Below, piece after piece: positions 49,520-58,645 of a stretch of 64,000 bases of DNA. The DNA is from CAZQXD01 sp964597315. Its GTDB lineage: Bacteria > Pseudomonadota > Gammaproteobacteria > Competibacterales > Competibacteraceae. How positions within the stretch are numbered: the first letter of the stretch is position 1; the number at the start of each line of letters is the position of its first letter. The position numbers and the translations under genes are program-made. The notes under the pieces were generated by a model. It ran no database searches. It was not told the origin of the DNA and saw only the letters and a program-made list of their open reading frames with translations. The stretch lies in NCBI GenBank assembly GCA_964597315.1, contig CAZQXD010000004.1:1-64000 (forward strand), read 5' to 3'.

Positions 49520-50071
49520 ATGAACACCCGCAGTTTTACCTTGGGCCTCGCCCTTGGCGCGCTCTTGCTCTCTTCCCCGGCCCTGGCCGAAGGGTATCGT
49601 GGCCATGGCGGCAAAGCCCGTTATGACTACGCCAAAGTGGTGGACGTACAGCCCCTGTATCGTACTGTCACCGTCTCCACGCCCCGCCAGGAATGCTGGG
49701 ACGAACCGGTGACCCGATACCAGGCCGGCGCCGGGAATTCCTACACCTCCACCATCATCGGCGGCATCGTCGGCGGGGTGGTGGGCAATCAGTTCGGCAA
49801 GGGCACCGGCCGGGACGTGGCCACGGTGGCCGGCGCCCTGCTAGGCGGCTCCATTGGCCGGGACCTGGGCCATCGCCATCAGGCCGGCGGCCAGTATTAC
49901 ACCGACGTGGAACGGCGCTGTCGGACCATCAACGATAACTACACCGAGCAGCGTATCGAAGGCTACAATGTCACCTACCGCTACCGGGGGCAGACCTATA
50001 CGACCCGCTCCGACGTTGATCCGGGACGACGGATCAAGGTCCGGGTGGATATAGTCCCCGTTCACAACTGA
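49520..50071 (+). CDS. Glycine-zipper 2TM-domain envelope protein
   Basis: 183 residues with a signal peptide (to ALAEG). The centre has the Rickettsia 17-kDa-type glycine zipper, TIIGGIVGGVVGNQFGKGTG then VAGALLGGSIGRDLG, which can insert in the outer or inner membrane. There is no lipobox. The flanks carry two Cys (QECWDEP, RRCRTIN) and a C-terminal beta stretch. Such proteins are linked with envelope stress or rigidity; function here is unknown. It precedes a PepSY-PhoPQ-like operon by 22 bases. Confidence 0.85.
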   Translation: MNTRSFTLGLALGALLLSSPALAEGYRGHGGKARYDYAKVVDVQPLYRTVTVSTPRQECWDEPVTRYQAGAGNSYTSTIIGGIVGGVVGNQFGKGTGRDVATVAGALLGGSIGRDLGHRHQAGGQYYTDVERRCRTINDNYTEQRIEGYNVTYRYRGQTYTTRSDVDPGRRIKVRVDIVPVHN

Positions 50072-50093
50072 ACCCTTGGCCAACGGAACGCCC

Positions 50094-50426
50094 ATGCCCA
50101 TCCGCGTGCTAACCCTCGCTACCCTGCCGCTCCTGCTGGCTTGCCTCGTGGCGACCCCCGCCCTGGCTCAAGGTAGCGGTCCCGAGAGTTGGGTGGCGCA
50201 GCGGGAGGGGGGCGACCGATTCCTGAATCGCTCGGCGCGGCCGGCCACCGGCGGCGCCAGGCTGGGAGCGGATCGGGCCGCCGCCGCCGCCCGATCCGCC
50301 ACCGGCGGCAAGGTGCTGGGGGTCTATCCGGGCGAGGGTGACCTCTTCCATGTCAAGCTGCTGTACCTGGACGGTCGGGTGCGGATGGTCCGGGTGGATG
50401 GGCGCACCGGCGCCGTGCTGGACTGA
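50094..50426 (+). CDS. Small PepSY-like periplasmic protein
   Basis: 110 residues with a signal peptide (to ALAQG). The C-terminal 45 residues, GGKVLGVYPGEGDLFHVKLLYLDG followed by VRMVRVDGRTGAVLD (in part: FHVKLLYLDGRVRMVRVDG), match the PepSY fold. Small PepSY proteins encoded directly before PhoPQ-type genes are often regulators or inhibitors of the sensor kinase. The two-component genes begin nine bases downstream. Confidence 0.85.
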   Translation: MPIRVLTLATLPLLLACLVATPALAQGSGPESWVAQREGGDRFLNRSARPATGGARLGADRAAAAARSATGGKVLGVYPGEGDLFHVKLLYLDGRVRMVRVDGRTGAVLD

Positions 50427-50435
50427 GGGGACGCC

Positions 50436-51119
50436 ATGCGGGTACTGGTGATCGAAGACGAGAAGGCCCTGCGGGAGCAGGTGTCCGGGGGGCTGCGAGC
50501 CGTGGGTTTTGCCGTGGACGCCGCCGCCAACGGTGAAGAGGGCCGGTATCTAGGGGTTGAATATCCCATTGACGTGGCGGTGGTGGATCTGGGATTACCG
50601 GGCCTGTCCGGGATTCAGGTGATCCGCCACTGGCGGGCCGAGGGCCGGGACTTTCCGGTGCTGATCCTCACCGCCCGGGGCCGCTGGCAGGACAAGGTGG
50701 AGGGTCTGGAGGCCGGGGCCGACGATTATCTGGTCAAGCCTTTCCATATGGAAGAGTTGCTGGCCCGGTTGCGGGCCTTGCTGCGCCGGGCCGGGGGGTG
50801 GACTAGCGCCGTGCTGCGCTGCGAGCCTATCGCCCTGGACACTGGCGCCCAGACTGTGAGCCTGGGCGACCAACCCGTGGAACTCACCGCTTTCGAGTAC
50901 AAACTCCTGGAATACCTGATGCTGCGAGCCGGTCAGGTGGTCTCCAAGACCGAACTCACCGAACACCTCTACGAGGAAGACCTGGACCGGGACAGCAATG
51001 TGCTGGAGGTGCTGTTGGGCCGCCTGCGCCGCAAACTGGACCCGGGCCGGGAACTCAACCCCATCGAGACCCTGCGTGGCCGGGGCTACCGGTTCCGGCT
51101 GCCCCGCACCCCGGGTTGA
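50436..51119 (+). CDS. OmpR/PhoP-family response regulator
   Basis: 227 residues: receiver domain with VIEDEKALR, phosphoacceptor Asp in VAVVDLGLPGLSG, Thr in LILTARG and Lys in YLVKPFH; then a winged-helix DNA-binding domain (LTAFEYKLLEYLM, TELTEHLYEEDLDRDSNVLEVLLGRLRRKL in part, TLRGRGYRF). It is closest to PhoP-type regulators. Its stop overlaps the start of the sensor gene. Likely auto-regulated with the PepSY and kinase genes. Confidence 0.94.
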   Translation: MRVLVIEDEKALREQVSGGLRAVGFAVDAAANGEEGRYLGVEYPIDVAVVDLGLPGLSGIQVIRHWRAEGRDFPVLILTARGRWQDKVEGLEAGADDYLVKPFHMEELLARLRALLRRAGGWTSAVLRCEPIALDTGAQTVSLGDQPVELTAFEYKLLEYLMLRAGQVVSKTELTEHLYEEDLDRDSNVLEVLLGRLRRKLDPGRELNPIETLRGRGYRFRLPRTPG

Positions 51120-52471
51120 TGGCCTCCCTCAGCGGTCGATTGCTGGTGGCCGCCAGCGTGGTGCTTGCGGGCTTTCTGGGCCTGACCGGGCTGGCCCTGG
51201 ACCGGGCTTTTCGGGACAGCGCCCTGGAAGCGGTCCAGGATCGGCTTCAGGCCCAGGTCTATATGCTGCTGGGGGCGGCCGGTTTCGATCCCGTTAGCCG
51301 TCGCCTGCTGCTGCCCGAGGCCCTGCCCGAGGCCCGGTTTTCCAGTCCCGGCTCCGGTCTTTACGCCGCCGTGTTCGACGAGACCGGCGCCTTGCTCTGG
51401 CGTTCTCCGTCCATGTTGGGCATGGAGATTCCCTTTCCCGTGCCCCGACTGCCAGGCCAGGGCTACTTCGAACAGGTGTTCTCCTCCGACGCCGCCCCTC
51501 TGCTGACCCTGGGCTTCGCGGTGAGCTGGGAGGTGGAGCCGGGGGTCTATCGGGGCTACCGTTTCGGGGTGGCGGAACATCGCCGGACCTTCGACGCTCA
51601 ATTGGGCGGTTTTCGCCAGGGACTCTGGGGTTGGCTGGCGGCCTCGGCCCTGATGCTGCTGGTGGTGCAGGGAGCGATTTTGCGCTGGGGTCTGAGGCCC
51701 CTGCGCCGGGTGGCTCGGGAGCTGACCGACATTGAAGCCGGACGCCGGGACCAGCTCACCGGCTCTTATCCCCGGGAGTTGCGCCGTCTCACCGAAAATC
51801 TGAATGCGCTGATCCGCCAGAACCAGACCCATTTGGAACGTTATCGCAACGCTTTGGGGGATCTGGCCCATAGCCTCAAAACGCCCTTGGCCGTGTTACG
51901 GGGCACGGTGGCCGACGCCAACACCAGCGAGGACTTACGCCGTCAGGTCGCCGAACAGGTGGAACGCATGAACCGCACCGTAGATTATCAGCTCCAACGG
52001 GCCGCCGCCAGCGGCCGGGTGGCCCTGGCCTCGCCCCTGGCAGTGCCTCCCCTGGCCAACCGCATCATCTCCGCCCTGGCCAAGGTCTATGTCGGCAAGC
52101 AACTGACGCTGGATGTTCAGGTGGACGAGCAGGCACGGTTTCAGGGGGATGAGGGAGACTTTATGGAGATTTTCGGCAACCTGGCCGACAATGCCTGTAA
52201 ATGGGCGGTCCAGCGGGTGACGGTGCGGGCCAGGCCGGTGGGGGAGGGCCTGGGATTGCTGCTGGAGGTGGAGGATGATGGCCCGGGGATTCCCGAGGAC
52301 CGGCGGCGGCTGATTCTCGACCGGGGCGCCCGGGCCGACCCCGCTACCCCCGGCCATGGCATCGGCTTGGCGGTGGTGCGGGAACTGGTGGAAGAGGTTT
52401 ACCGGGGGCGGCTGGAGATTGACAGGAGCGTCCTCGGAGGCGCCCGGGTGACGGTGCGGTTGCGGTTTTAG
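51116..52471 (+). CDS. PhoQ-like sensor histidine kinase
   Basis: 451 residues. Membrane helices at about 8-28 and 166-188 bracket a periplasmic sensor domain of about 135 residues. A HAMP region follows, the His box is NALGDLAHSLKTPLAVLRG and the ATPase domain has NLADNACKWA, VEDDGPGIPEDRR and HGIGLAVV. The LAHSLKTPL box is that of the PhoQ group. The start overlaps the regulator stop by four bases. It probably senses cations, peptides or envelope stress, with the PepSY protein as modulator (inference). Confidence 0.92.
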   Translation: MMASLSGRLLVAASVVLAGFLGLTGLALDRAFRDSALEAVQDRLQAQVYMLLGAAGFDPVSRRLLLPEALPEARFSSPGSGLYAAVFDETGALLWRSPSMLGMEIPFPVPRLPGQGYFEQVFSSDAAPLLTLGFAVSWEVEPGVYRGYRFGVAEHRRTFDAQLGGFRQGLWGWLAASALMLLVVQGAILRWGLRPLRRVARELTDIEAGRRDQLTGSYPRELRRLTENLNALIRQNQTHLERYRNALGDLAHSLKTPLAVLRGTVADANTSEDLRRQVAEQVERMNRTVDYQLQRAAASGRVALASPLAVPPLANRIISALAKVYVGKQLTLDVQVDEQARFQGDEGDFMEIFGNLADNACKWAVQRVTVRARPVGEGLGLLLEVEDDGPGIPEDRRRLILDRGARADPATPGHGIGLAVVRELVEEVYRGRLEIDRSVLGGARVTVRLRF

Positions 52472-52556
52472 AACCCAGCCAGACGCAGTTGCTTTCATGG
52501 CTGGGCCACGGCTACTTTAATTGACTGTGGGGCGCACGGTGTGGTGGGGCCGCGTT

Positions 52557-54068
52557 ATGAAAACCAGACACGACCAGATCATGTGGAACCAGCTTTTCAG
52601 CCTATCCACCGATAGCGGTCTGAGTCTGCAACGCCAGATCCGGGAGATGTTGGTCTCCGCCATCCTAGATGGTCATATCACCCCCGACACGCCTCTGCCC
52701 TCTTGTCGGGAGCTAGCCCGGCAGCTCAACGTGGCCCGCAATACCGTGGTGCTGGCCTATCAACATCTGATGGACGAAGGCTACATCGTCTCCCAGGAGC
52801 GTAGCGGCTATTTCGTCAACCCCCATGTGCTCGCTGGCCGGGTAGACCGGAAACCGCCGACCTCCCAAACCTCGGCGCCAAACAGGAGCGGCCCGGTCTG
52901 GTCCCAATGGTTTCGGGTGACGCCGACCTGCCAGCGCAACATTGAGAAGCCCCACGACTGGCAGCGGTATGACTATCCGTTTATCTACGGCCAGCTCGAT
53001 CCGGCGCTGTTGCCCATCCACGACTGGCGGGAGTGCTGCCGACAGGCTCTGAGTGTGCGGGAAGTGCGGGATCTGGCCCATGATCGCGTCGACGCCGACG
53101 ACCCGCTGCTGGTGGAACAATTGCATACCCGGTTGCTGCCACGGCGTGGGGTTTGGGCCTCGGAGGATGAAATCTTGATTACCCTGGGCACCCAGAACGC
53201 CCTGTATCTGTTGGCGGCGCTGCTGGTTTCCGAGCGCAGCCGCGTGGGCGTGGAGGACCCGGGTTATCCCGATGTGCGCAATATCATGAGCCTAAAGACC
53301 AGTCGGCTGGTGGGGCTGCCCGTTGACGAACTCGGTCTGGTGGTGGACAAGCACCTGGACCACTGCGACTTGATCTGCACCACCCCCAGCCACCAGTCCC
53401 CCACGACCGTGACCCTGCCCCTGGAGCGGCGCCAGGCCCTGCTGGAACGGGCGGCGGCCCGGGATATGATCCTGATTGAGGACGATTACGAAAGCGAGAT
53501 TAATTTTTTAGGCGACCCCGCCCCGGCCTTGAAAAGCCTGGATAATGAAGGACGGGTGATCTACGTGGGCAGCCTGTCCAAGACGCTGGACCCGGGTTTG
53601 CGTATCGGCTACCTGGTGGGACCGGCTGAACTGATCCAACAAGCCCGGGCCTTGCGTCGACTCATGTACCGCCACCCCCCCACCAACAACCAACGCATCG
53701 TGGCCTTGTTTTTGGCCCTGGGTCACCATGATGCGCTGATCCAGCGCCTCAGCCAGGCTTATAAGGCACGCTGGCAGGCCATGGGCGAGGCCCTGGACCG
53801 CTATTTTCCCGATTCCGTCCGAGGCTCGTGTTGCGGCGGAAGCGCCTATTGGGTCCGTGGACCAGGGGCGTTGGACGCTCGGGAGTTGCAACGCCAGGCC
53901 GCCAGGCAAGGCATTCTCATCGAAGCCGGAGATGTGTATTTCATGGCCGAAAACCGGCCTCTGAACTACTTCCGTCTGGGGTTCTCCGCTATTCCTGTGG
54001 AGCGCATCGAGCCGGGCATCCGCAAACTGGCGGCGCTGGTGGATGAACTGGTCGAGATGCGCCACTAG
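52557..54068 (+). CDS. MocR-family transcriptional regulator (GntR winged helix plus aminotransferase-like domain)
   Basis: 503 residues. The N-terminal GntR winged helix (about 20-90) has LSLQRQIREMLVSAILDG and LPSCRELARQLNVARNTVVLAYQHL (in part: LPSCRELARQLNVARNTV); the rest is a fold-type I aminotransferase domain with the PLP-Lys in YVGSLSKTLDPGLRIGYLVG. Such MocR regulators (PdxR, GabR) sense PLP and an amine ligand. It could control the amine-catabolic genes at 45.5-48.3 kb, since MocR targets often include aminotransferases, but they are not adjacent. The ATG is the most upstream with family sequence. Confidence 0.9.
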   Translation: MKTRHDQIMWNQLFSLSTDSGLSLQRQIREMLVSAILDGHITPDTPLPSCRELARQLNVARNTVVLAYQHLMDEGYIVSQERSGYFVNPHVLAGRVDRKPPTSQTSAPNRSGPVWSQWFRVTPTCQRNIEKPHDWQRYDYPFIYGQLDPALLPIHDWRECCRQALSVREVRDLAHDRVDADDPLLVEQLHTRLLPRRGVWASEDEILITLGTQNALYLLAALLVSERSRVGVEDPGYPDVRNIMSLKTSRLVGLPVDELGLVVDKHLDHCDLICTTPSHQSPTTVTLPLERRQALLERAAARDMILIEDDYESEINFLGDPAPALKSLDNEGRVIYVGSLSKTLDPGLRIGYLVGPAELIQQARALRRLMYRHPPTNNQRIVALFLALGHHDALIQRLSQAYKARWQAMGEALDRYFPDSVRGSCCGGSAYWVRGPGALDARELQRQAARQGILIEAGDVYFMAENRPLNYFRLGFSAIPVERIEPGIRKLAALVDELVEMRH

Positions 54069-54380
54069 TGACAACGCCCTTGTGGGGCGCGGGTTAGGGA
54101 CTCCAACGCTGGGGGAGATGCATCGCGCCATAGACGGGGCGTCGGCCTATTATAGCCACGGCGTCCAGGTCGAGGATGTCAGGTTGCGTCAGCCGTTTGC
54201 GGGTGTATAGTCCAGCCGTGCGGTTCTGCGCCGCCAGTATAATCAATCCCCGGATGCCCGAGCCTATGCCCTACATTGATCACAATAAGGTGATGTCAGC
54301 GGGCCATGCCCCTTATGTGAAGGTGACGGTATCGACCCGTGGGGCGGCCCGGGCAGTTTGGCATGGACAGGAGATAGATT
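54069..54380 (+). other. Intergenic region before the copper chaperone gene
   Basis: 312 bases without a convincing gene. A promoter-like pair lies at 54184 (TTGCGT) and 54206 (TATAGT). An open 70-residue frame (54176-54388) overlapping the next start has no ribosome-binding site or family features. GACAGGAGA before 54381 supports the TTG start of the chaperone. Confidence 0.5.
54184..54211 (+). promoter_or_regulatory. Sigma70-like promoter candidate for the PCu(A)C gene
   Basis: TTGCGT (-35) and TATAGT (-10) are separated by 16 bases, about 170 bp upstream of the chaperone start. Good -10, moderate -35. Confidence 0.45.
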
Positions 54381-54851
54381 TTGCATAGACAGAAGTTGCT
54401 ATTAGGCGTCTTGAGCGTCGGTCTGGGGATCTTCTCCCCGGTCTCGCTCGCCGAGATCAAGATTGAGCAAGCCTGGGCCAGAGCCAATCCGCCCGTGGTC
54501 AACAACTCCGCCGCCTATATGACCCTCGTTAACGACGGCCAGGAGGAGGATCGGCTATTGGGGGTGGGCGGCGCTATAGCCGAGCGGGTCGAACTCCATG
54601 CCCATCTGATGGAGAACGGAATGATGGCCATGCGCCCGGTGGCGGCCATCGAGGTGACGCCCGGCACGCCCACCGTGCTGGAGCCGGGCGGTTTACATAT
54701 CATGCTGATCGGTCTCAAACAGCCCCTGAAGCCCGGGCAGACCTTCCCCTTGACCCTGGATTTTCACAAGGCGGGCCAAGTGGAGGTGACCGTGACGGTT
54801 CGTGGACACAAGCAGTCCGGGGGCCAACACAAAGCCCTGTCCCATCACTAG
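54381..54851 (+). CDS. PCu(A)C-type periplasmic copper chaperone
   Basis: 156 residues starting at TTG behind AGGAGA. Signal peptide to about SLAE, then IKIEQAWARANPPVVNNSAAY and the copper-binding pattern H-x-H-x2-M ... M ... GGLHIML (ELHAHLMENGMMAMRPV, then PGGLHIMLIGL), the H-M-x10-M-x21-H-x-M set of PCu(A)C. It delivers Cu(I) to cytochrome oxidase. The C-terminal tail adds His residues (GHKQSGGQHKALSHH), an extra copper-binding extension. It is convergent with a YceI gene. Confidence 0.93.
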   Translation: MHRQKLLLGVLSVGLGIFSPVSLAEIKIEQAWARANPPVVNNSAAYMTLVNDGQEEDRLLGVGGAIAERVELHAHLMENGMMAMRPVAAIEVTPGTPTVLEPGGLHIMLIGLKQPLKPGQTFPLTLDFHKAGQVEVTVTVRGHKQSGGQHKALSHH

Positions 54852-54858
54852 CTCCCGA

Positions 54859-54887
54859 CCCATGGCGGCGGAGATCGCCGCCATGGG
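54859..54887. terminator. Bidirectional hairpin terminator between convergent genes
   Basis: A perfect 12-bp stem CCCATGGCGGCG / CGCCGCCATGGG with a GAGAT loop lies between the convergent PCu(A)C and YceI genes. There is no long U-run next to it, so it may act mainly as a 3' stabiliser. Confidence 0.65.
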
Positions 54888-54897
54888 CCGCAAGCAT

Positions 54898-55473
54898 CTA
54901 CTGTTTTTCGAACACCAGGTTGAAATTGACGGGCACCGTGGCCGCGATGGCATTCAGTCCGGCAATCTCTCGCAGTGCCTCCACGCCCCTTTGCAAACCA
55001 AAAGTGGCGGTATCCACCACCACCGGTTTGGCGGTAGCCACCAGCAGATGCCGGTCGCCGAGGCGATAGACGGTGAGCGTCGCGGGCAAGGGATGCTCGA
55101 CCCCATGCAGGGAGAGGGCGCCAGCGATTTCAAACGTTTGCTGTTCGCCGACCGACAACTGCTCGGGGTCGAATTGGGGTAGGGTGGCGCTGTAGGTGGC
55201 GGTGGCGAACCGGGGCGTATCGAACAGCTTTTCCCGCATCCGCTGATCGCGAATCTCAATGGCGGTATCCACCGAGGTCAGGTCAATACGCAGGGACGCC
55301 GAGCCTGCGTCGTCGAGCTCACCCTCGTAACGCCCGAACGTATGGGATTCGAAAACACTACCGTTCTTGATGGAAGCGAAGACCAGCGAGGATTGCTGGG
55401 GGAGCAGCAGCCAATCCGCACCGGCGGCGTTGGCGAAGACCAACAAGCAGAGTCCCGTCAGAAGCTGTTTCAC
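54898..55473 (-). CDS. YceI-family periplasmic lipid-binding protein
   Basis: 191 residues with a signal peptide (to AGAD) and the lipocalin-like YceI barrel: SLVFASIKNGSVFESHTFGRYEG in part, SLRIDLTSVDTAIEIRDQRM, FDTPRFATATYSA, LSLHGVEHPLPATLTV. Members bind polyisoprenoid lipids. The ATG is preceded by GGAGGAACACAG (reading the minus strand). It ends 10 bases from the hairpin it shares with the copper chaperone gene. Confidence 0.92.
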   Translation of the reverse strand: MKQLLTGLCLLVFANAAGADWLLLPQQSSLVFASIKNGSVFESHTFGRYEGELDDAGSASLRIDLTSVDTAIEIRDQRMREKLFDTPRFATATYSATLPQFDPEQLSVGEQQTFEIAGALSLHGVEHPLPATLTVYRLGDRHLLVATAKPVVVDTATFGLQRGVEALREIAGLNAIAATVPVNFNLVFEKQ

Positions 55474-55795
55474 TGTGTTCCTCCGTAGGTTTGTTTGGAT
55501 TAGCGGAGTAAGACCGAGCTAGTCGCGCGTCGGTTTTGGGCCAACCTTGGCGAGCGCCCACAAAATATCACAGTGGGAAGGGTCGATGGGACCGGTCCCG
55601 ACTCGCAAGCAAACCTGGCGGCGGCTGGCCATCCCGGCTCTACGGCGGGGGCTGGGGTTTGGCCGGGCTGATCGCGATGCAAAACTCAAAAGCCTGCATC
55701 GTGGGTGGAAATCGAGTACCATTTCCCGTTTACCAGCAGACGCCCACTACCAGATCCGGGGTGTCTGGATGTTATCCGTTGAGGGGTTGAAGCGA
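55474..55795. other. Divergent intergenic region before glyA
   Basis: 322 bases between the YceI start and glyA. It contains the perfect 12-base palindrome GGGACCGGTCCC (55588-55599) and a stem GATGCA / TGCATC (55676-55700). The glyA frame is open upstream to 55547 but the protein family starts at 55796. I see no riboswitch motif and no clear -10 box. Confidence 0.5.
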
Positions 55796-57049
55796 ATGTT
55801 TACCAACGACATGCGTATTGCCGGCTATGACGACGAACTGTGGGCGGCCCTGCAAGGCGAAGCCCGGCGCCAGGAACAGCACATCGAGCTGATCGCTTCG
55901 GAGAACTACGCCAGCCCCCGGGTTCTGGAAGCCCAAGGCTCGGTGCTGACCAACAAATACGCCGAAGGCTACCCAGGTAAGCGTTACTACGGGGGTTGCG
56001 AGTACGTGGATGTGGCCGAGACTCTGGCCATGGAGCGGGCTAAGCAACTGTTCGGGGCCGCCTACGCCAACGTTCAACCCCACTCCGGGTCCCAGGCCAA
56101 CGCGGCCGTGTACATGGCGCTGGTCAACCCCGGCGACACCATTCTGGGCATGAGCCTGGCCCACGGCGGACACCTGACCCACGGGGCCAAGCCCAACTTC
56201 TCCGGCAAGATTTACAACGCCGTGCAGTACGGTCTGGACGAGGCGACCGGGGAGATCGACTACGCCCAGGTGGAGCGCCTGGCCCGGGAGCATCGCCCGA
56301 AGTTGATCGTGGCGGGATTTTCCGCCTACTCGCGGGTGCTGGACTTCGAGCGTTTCCGGGCCATCGCCGATGAAGTGGGAGCGTATCTGTTCGTGGACAT
56401 GGCCCATGTGGCGGGGCTGGTGGCCGCCGGGCTATACCCCAACCCGGTGCCCTTGGCCGATGTGGTGACCACCACCACCCACAAGACCCTCAGAGGGCCG
56501 CGGGGGGGTCTGATTCTGGCCCGGGCCAATGCCGAGATCGAGAAGAAGCTCAACTCCCTGGTGTTTCCGGGCACCCAGGGTGGGCCGCTGATGCACGTGA
56601 TCGCGGCCAAGGCGGTAGCCTTTAAGGAGGCCATGGAGCCGGAATTCAAGACCTACCAGCGGCAGGTGATCGCCAATGCCAGGGTGATGGTGGAGGTATT
56701 CCAGGCTCGGGGCCATAAGATAGTCTCTGGCGGCACGGACGATCACCTGTTTCTGTTGGATTTGATCGACAAGGGGATCACCGGCAAGGCGGCGGACGCG
56801 GCCCTAGGGCGGGCGCATATCACGGTGAACAAAAACGCGGTGCCCAACGACCCCCAGTCGCCGTTCGTGACCAGTGGCATTCGTATCGGCACCCCGGCGG
56901 TGACCACCCGAGGGTTCAAGGAAGACGAGGTGCGGGAGCTGACCGGGTGGATCTGCGACATTCTGGACGACATCGGCAACGAACAGACCATCGAGCGGGT
57001 GCGGGGCCAGGTGGCCGAACTGTGCAACCGCTTCCCGGTCTATCGCTGA
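55796..57049 (+). CDS. glyA: Serine hydroxymethyltransferase
   Basis: 417 residues, exactly the length of E. coli GlyA once the start is set at MFTNDMRIAGYDDELW. Motifs: HIELIASENYASPRVLEAQGS, GYPGKRYYGGCEYVD, PHSGSQANAAVY, the PLP-Lys in VVTTTTHKTLRGPRGG and FPGTQGGPLMH. It interconverts serine and glycine and feeds one-carbon units to folate. It heads the glyA-nrdR-rib-nusB gene run; nrdR begins six bases after its stop. Confidence 0.97.
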   Translation: MFTNDMRIAGYDDELWAALQGEARRQEQHIELIASENYASPRVLEAQGSVLTNKYAEGYPGKRYYGGCEYVDVAETLAMERAKQLFGAAYANVQPHSGSQANAAVYMALVNPGDTILGMSLAHGGHLTHGAKPNFSGKIYNAVQYGLDEATGEIDYAQVERLAREHRPKLIVAGFSAYSRVLDFERFRAIADEVGAYLFVDMAHVAGLVAAGLYPNPVPLADVVTTTTHKTLRGPRGGLILARANAEIEKKLNSLVFPGTQGGPLMHVIAAKAVAFKEAMEPEFKTYQRQVIANARVMVEVFQARGHKIVSGGTDDHLFLLDLIDKGITGKAADAALGRAHITVNKNAVPNDPQSPFVTSGIRIGTPAVTTRGFKEDEVRELTGWICDILDDIGNEQTIERVRGQVAELCNRFPVYR

Positions 57050-57055
57050 AATCCC

Positions 57056-57538
57056 ATGCACTGCCCGTTTTGCGGGGCCACCGACACCAAGGTGGTGGAC
57101 TCCCGACTGTCCCCCGAGGGGGATAAGGTCCGGCGACGGCGGGAGTGCGCGGACTGCGAAGCCCGGTTCACCACCTATGAGGTGGCGGAACTGGTCATGC
57201 CCCAGGTGGTGAAGCGGGACGGGCGACGGGAGTTTTTTAACGAGAACAAGCTGCGCACCGGGATGCTGCGGGCCTTGGAGAAACGCTCGGTGAGCGCCGA
57301 GCGGGTAGAAGAAGCCCTGCAACGCATCCGCCACCGGGTCCGCACCAGCGGTGAGCGGGAACTGCAATCCCGGCAACTGGGCGAGTGGATGATGGAGGAA
57401 CTGCGCCAGCTCGATCAGGTGGCCTATGTGCGCTTCGCCTCGGTCTACCGTAGTTTCCAGGACATCAACGCCTTCCGGGAAGAAGTAGAACGGCTTCAGG
57501 CCCTGCTGGCCGGGGATCGGGACCAGGACCATGGCTGA
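57056..57538 (+). CDS. nrdR: Ribonucleotide reductase repressor NrdR
   Basis: 160 residues: Zn ribbon with MHCPFCGA and RECADCEARFTTYE, then an ATP-cone (VKRDGRREFFNENKLRTGM). NrdR senses ATP/dATP and represses nrd operons through NrdR boxes. Position between glyA and ribD is conserved in gammaproteobacteria. The ribD start overlaps its last codons. Confidence 0.96.
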   Translation: MHCPFCGATDTKVVDSRLSPEGDKVRRRRECADCEARFTTYEVAELVMPQVVKRDGRREFFNENKLRTGMLRALEKRSVSAERVEEALQRIRHRVRTSGERELQSRQLGEWMMEELRQLDQVAYVRFASVYRSFQDINAFREEVERLQALLAGDRDQDHG

Positions 57539-58628
57539 GGCCCAGGATTACCCGCATATGGCTCGGGCCTTGGAACTGGCGGCCCAGGGCCTGTACACCA
57601 CCGATCCCAACCCCCGGGTAGGTTGCGTGCTAGCCCGGGACGGTGTGGTGGTGGGGGAGGGCTGGCATGCCCGGGCCGGGGAGCCTCACGCCGAGGTCCA
57701 CGCCCTGCGCGCCGCCGGCGACCGGGCCAGGGGCGCCACCGCCTACGTGACCCTGGAGCCTTGCTGTCATCAAGGCCGCACCCCTCCTTGCACGGAAGCC
57801 CTGATCGCCGCCGGCGTTGTCCGGGTGGTGGCGGCCATGGAAGACCCTAATCCCCAGGTGGCCGGTAACGGCCTGTCCCGGCTGCTGGACGCTGGGGTGG
57901 CCGTGGAGTGCGGCGTCATGGCCGCCGACGCTTTGGCCTTGAACCCCGGCTTCGTACAGCGTATGCGGACCGGTCGGCCCTGGCTACGCTGCAAGCTGGC
58001 CATGAGCCTGGATGGGCGCACCGCCCTGGCTTCCGGGGAGAGCCAGTGGCTCACCGGCCCGGAAGCCCGCCGCGACGTGCAGCGATTGCGGGCGCGAGCA
58101 TCGGCGCTGCTGACCGGGGTGGGCACGATCCTGGCCGATGACCCGGCTCTGAACGTGCGCCTGGAGGAGGTGGGGAATCATCAGCCCTTGCGGGTAGTCC
58201 TGGACCCGGCCTTGCGTACCCCACCTACCGCTCGCACCTTGGGCCTGGACGGCGCCGTACTGATTCTCACCGCCGCGACCGATGCCCGACGGATGGCCGC
58301 CCTGGAGGCCGCCGGCGCCGAGGTGCAACGGGCGCCGATCGGAACGGACGGCCTAGACCTGGGCGGGGTGATGGCGGAACTGGCCCGCCGCCAGGTCAAC
58401 GAGGTGCATTTGGAATGCGGCGCCACCCTGGCCGGGGCGGTGTTGCGGGCCGGATTGCTGGACGAACTGGTAGTGTATATGGCGCCGCTGCTGTTGGGAG
58501 ACGACGCCCGGGGCCTGTTTCATCTGCCGGGGCTGGAGCGCATGGCGCAGCGCATTGCCCTGGACATCATCGATATCCGAGCCGTGGGCCGGGACTGGCG
58601 GATCACCGCCAGGCCGGGGCGGGCTTGA
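57531..58628 (+). CDS. ribD: Bifunctional riboflavin deaminase/reductase RibD
   Basis: 365 residues. The N-terminal Zn deaminase has HARAGEPHAEVHALRAAG and the Cys motif PCCHQGRTPPCTEALI; the C-terminal reductase begins near KLAMSLDGRTALASGESQWLTG (in part: KLAMSLDGRTALASGES) and has EVHLECGATLAGAVL. It performs the second and third steps of riboflavin synthesis from GTP. Overlaps nrdR by eight bases. ribE follows after 17 bases. Confidence 0.96.
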   Translation: MAEAQDYPHMARALELAAQGLYTTDPNPRVGCVLARDGVVVGEGWHARAGEPHAEVHALRAAGDRARGATAYVTLEPCCHQGRTPPCTEALIAAGVVRVVAAMEDPNPQVAGNGLSRLLDAGVAVECGVMAADALALNPGFVQRMRTGRPWLRCKLAMSLDGRTALASGESQWLTGPEARRDVQRLRARASALLTGVGTILADDPALNVRLEEVGNHQPLRVVLDPALRTPPTARTLGLDGAVLILTAATDARRMAALEAAGAEVQRAPIGTDGLDLGGVMAELARRQVNEVHLECGATLAGAVLRAGLLDELVVYMAPLLLGDDARGLFHLPGLERMAQRIALDIIDIRAVGRDWRITARPGRA

Positions 58629-58645
58629 GCGAGAATGTAGCGATC

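Noticed and set aside
54354..54372. Sigma54-like TTGGCATG before the copper chaperone
   Set aside because: The GC needed ten bases after GG is absent.
54176..54388. 70-residue frame before the copper chaperone
   Set aside because: No ribosome-binding site, no signal or family features, and a promoter-like element lies inside it.
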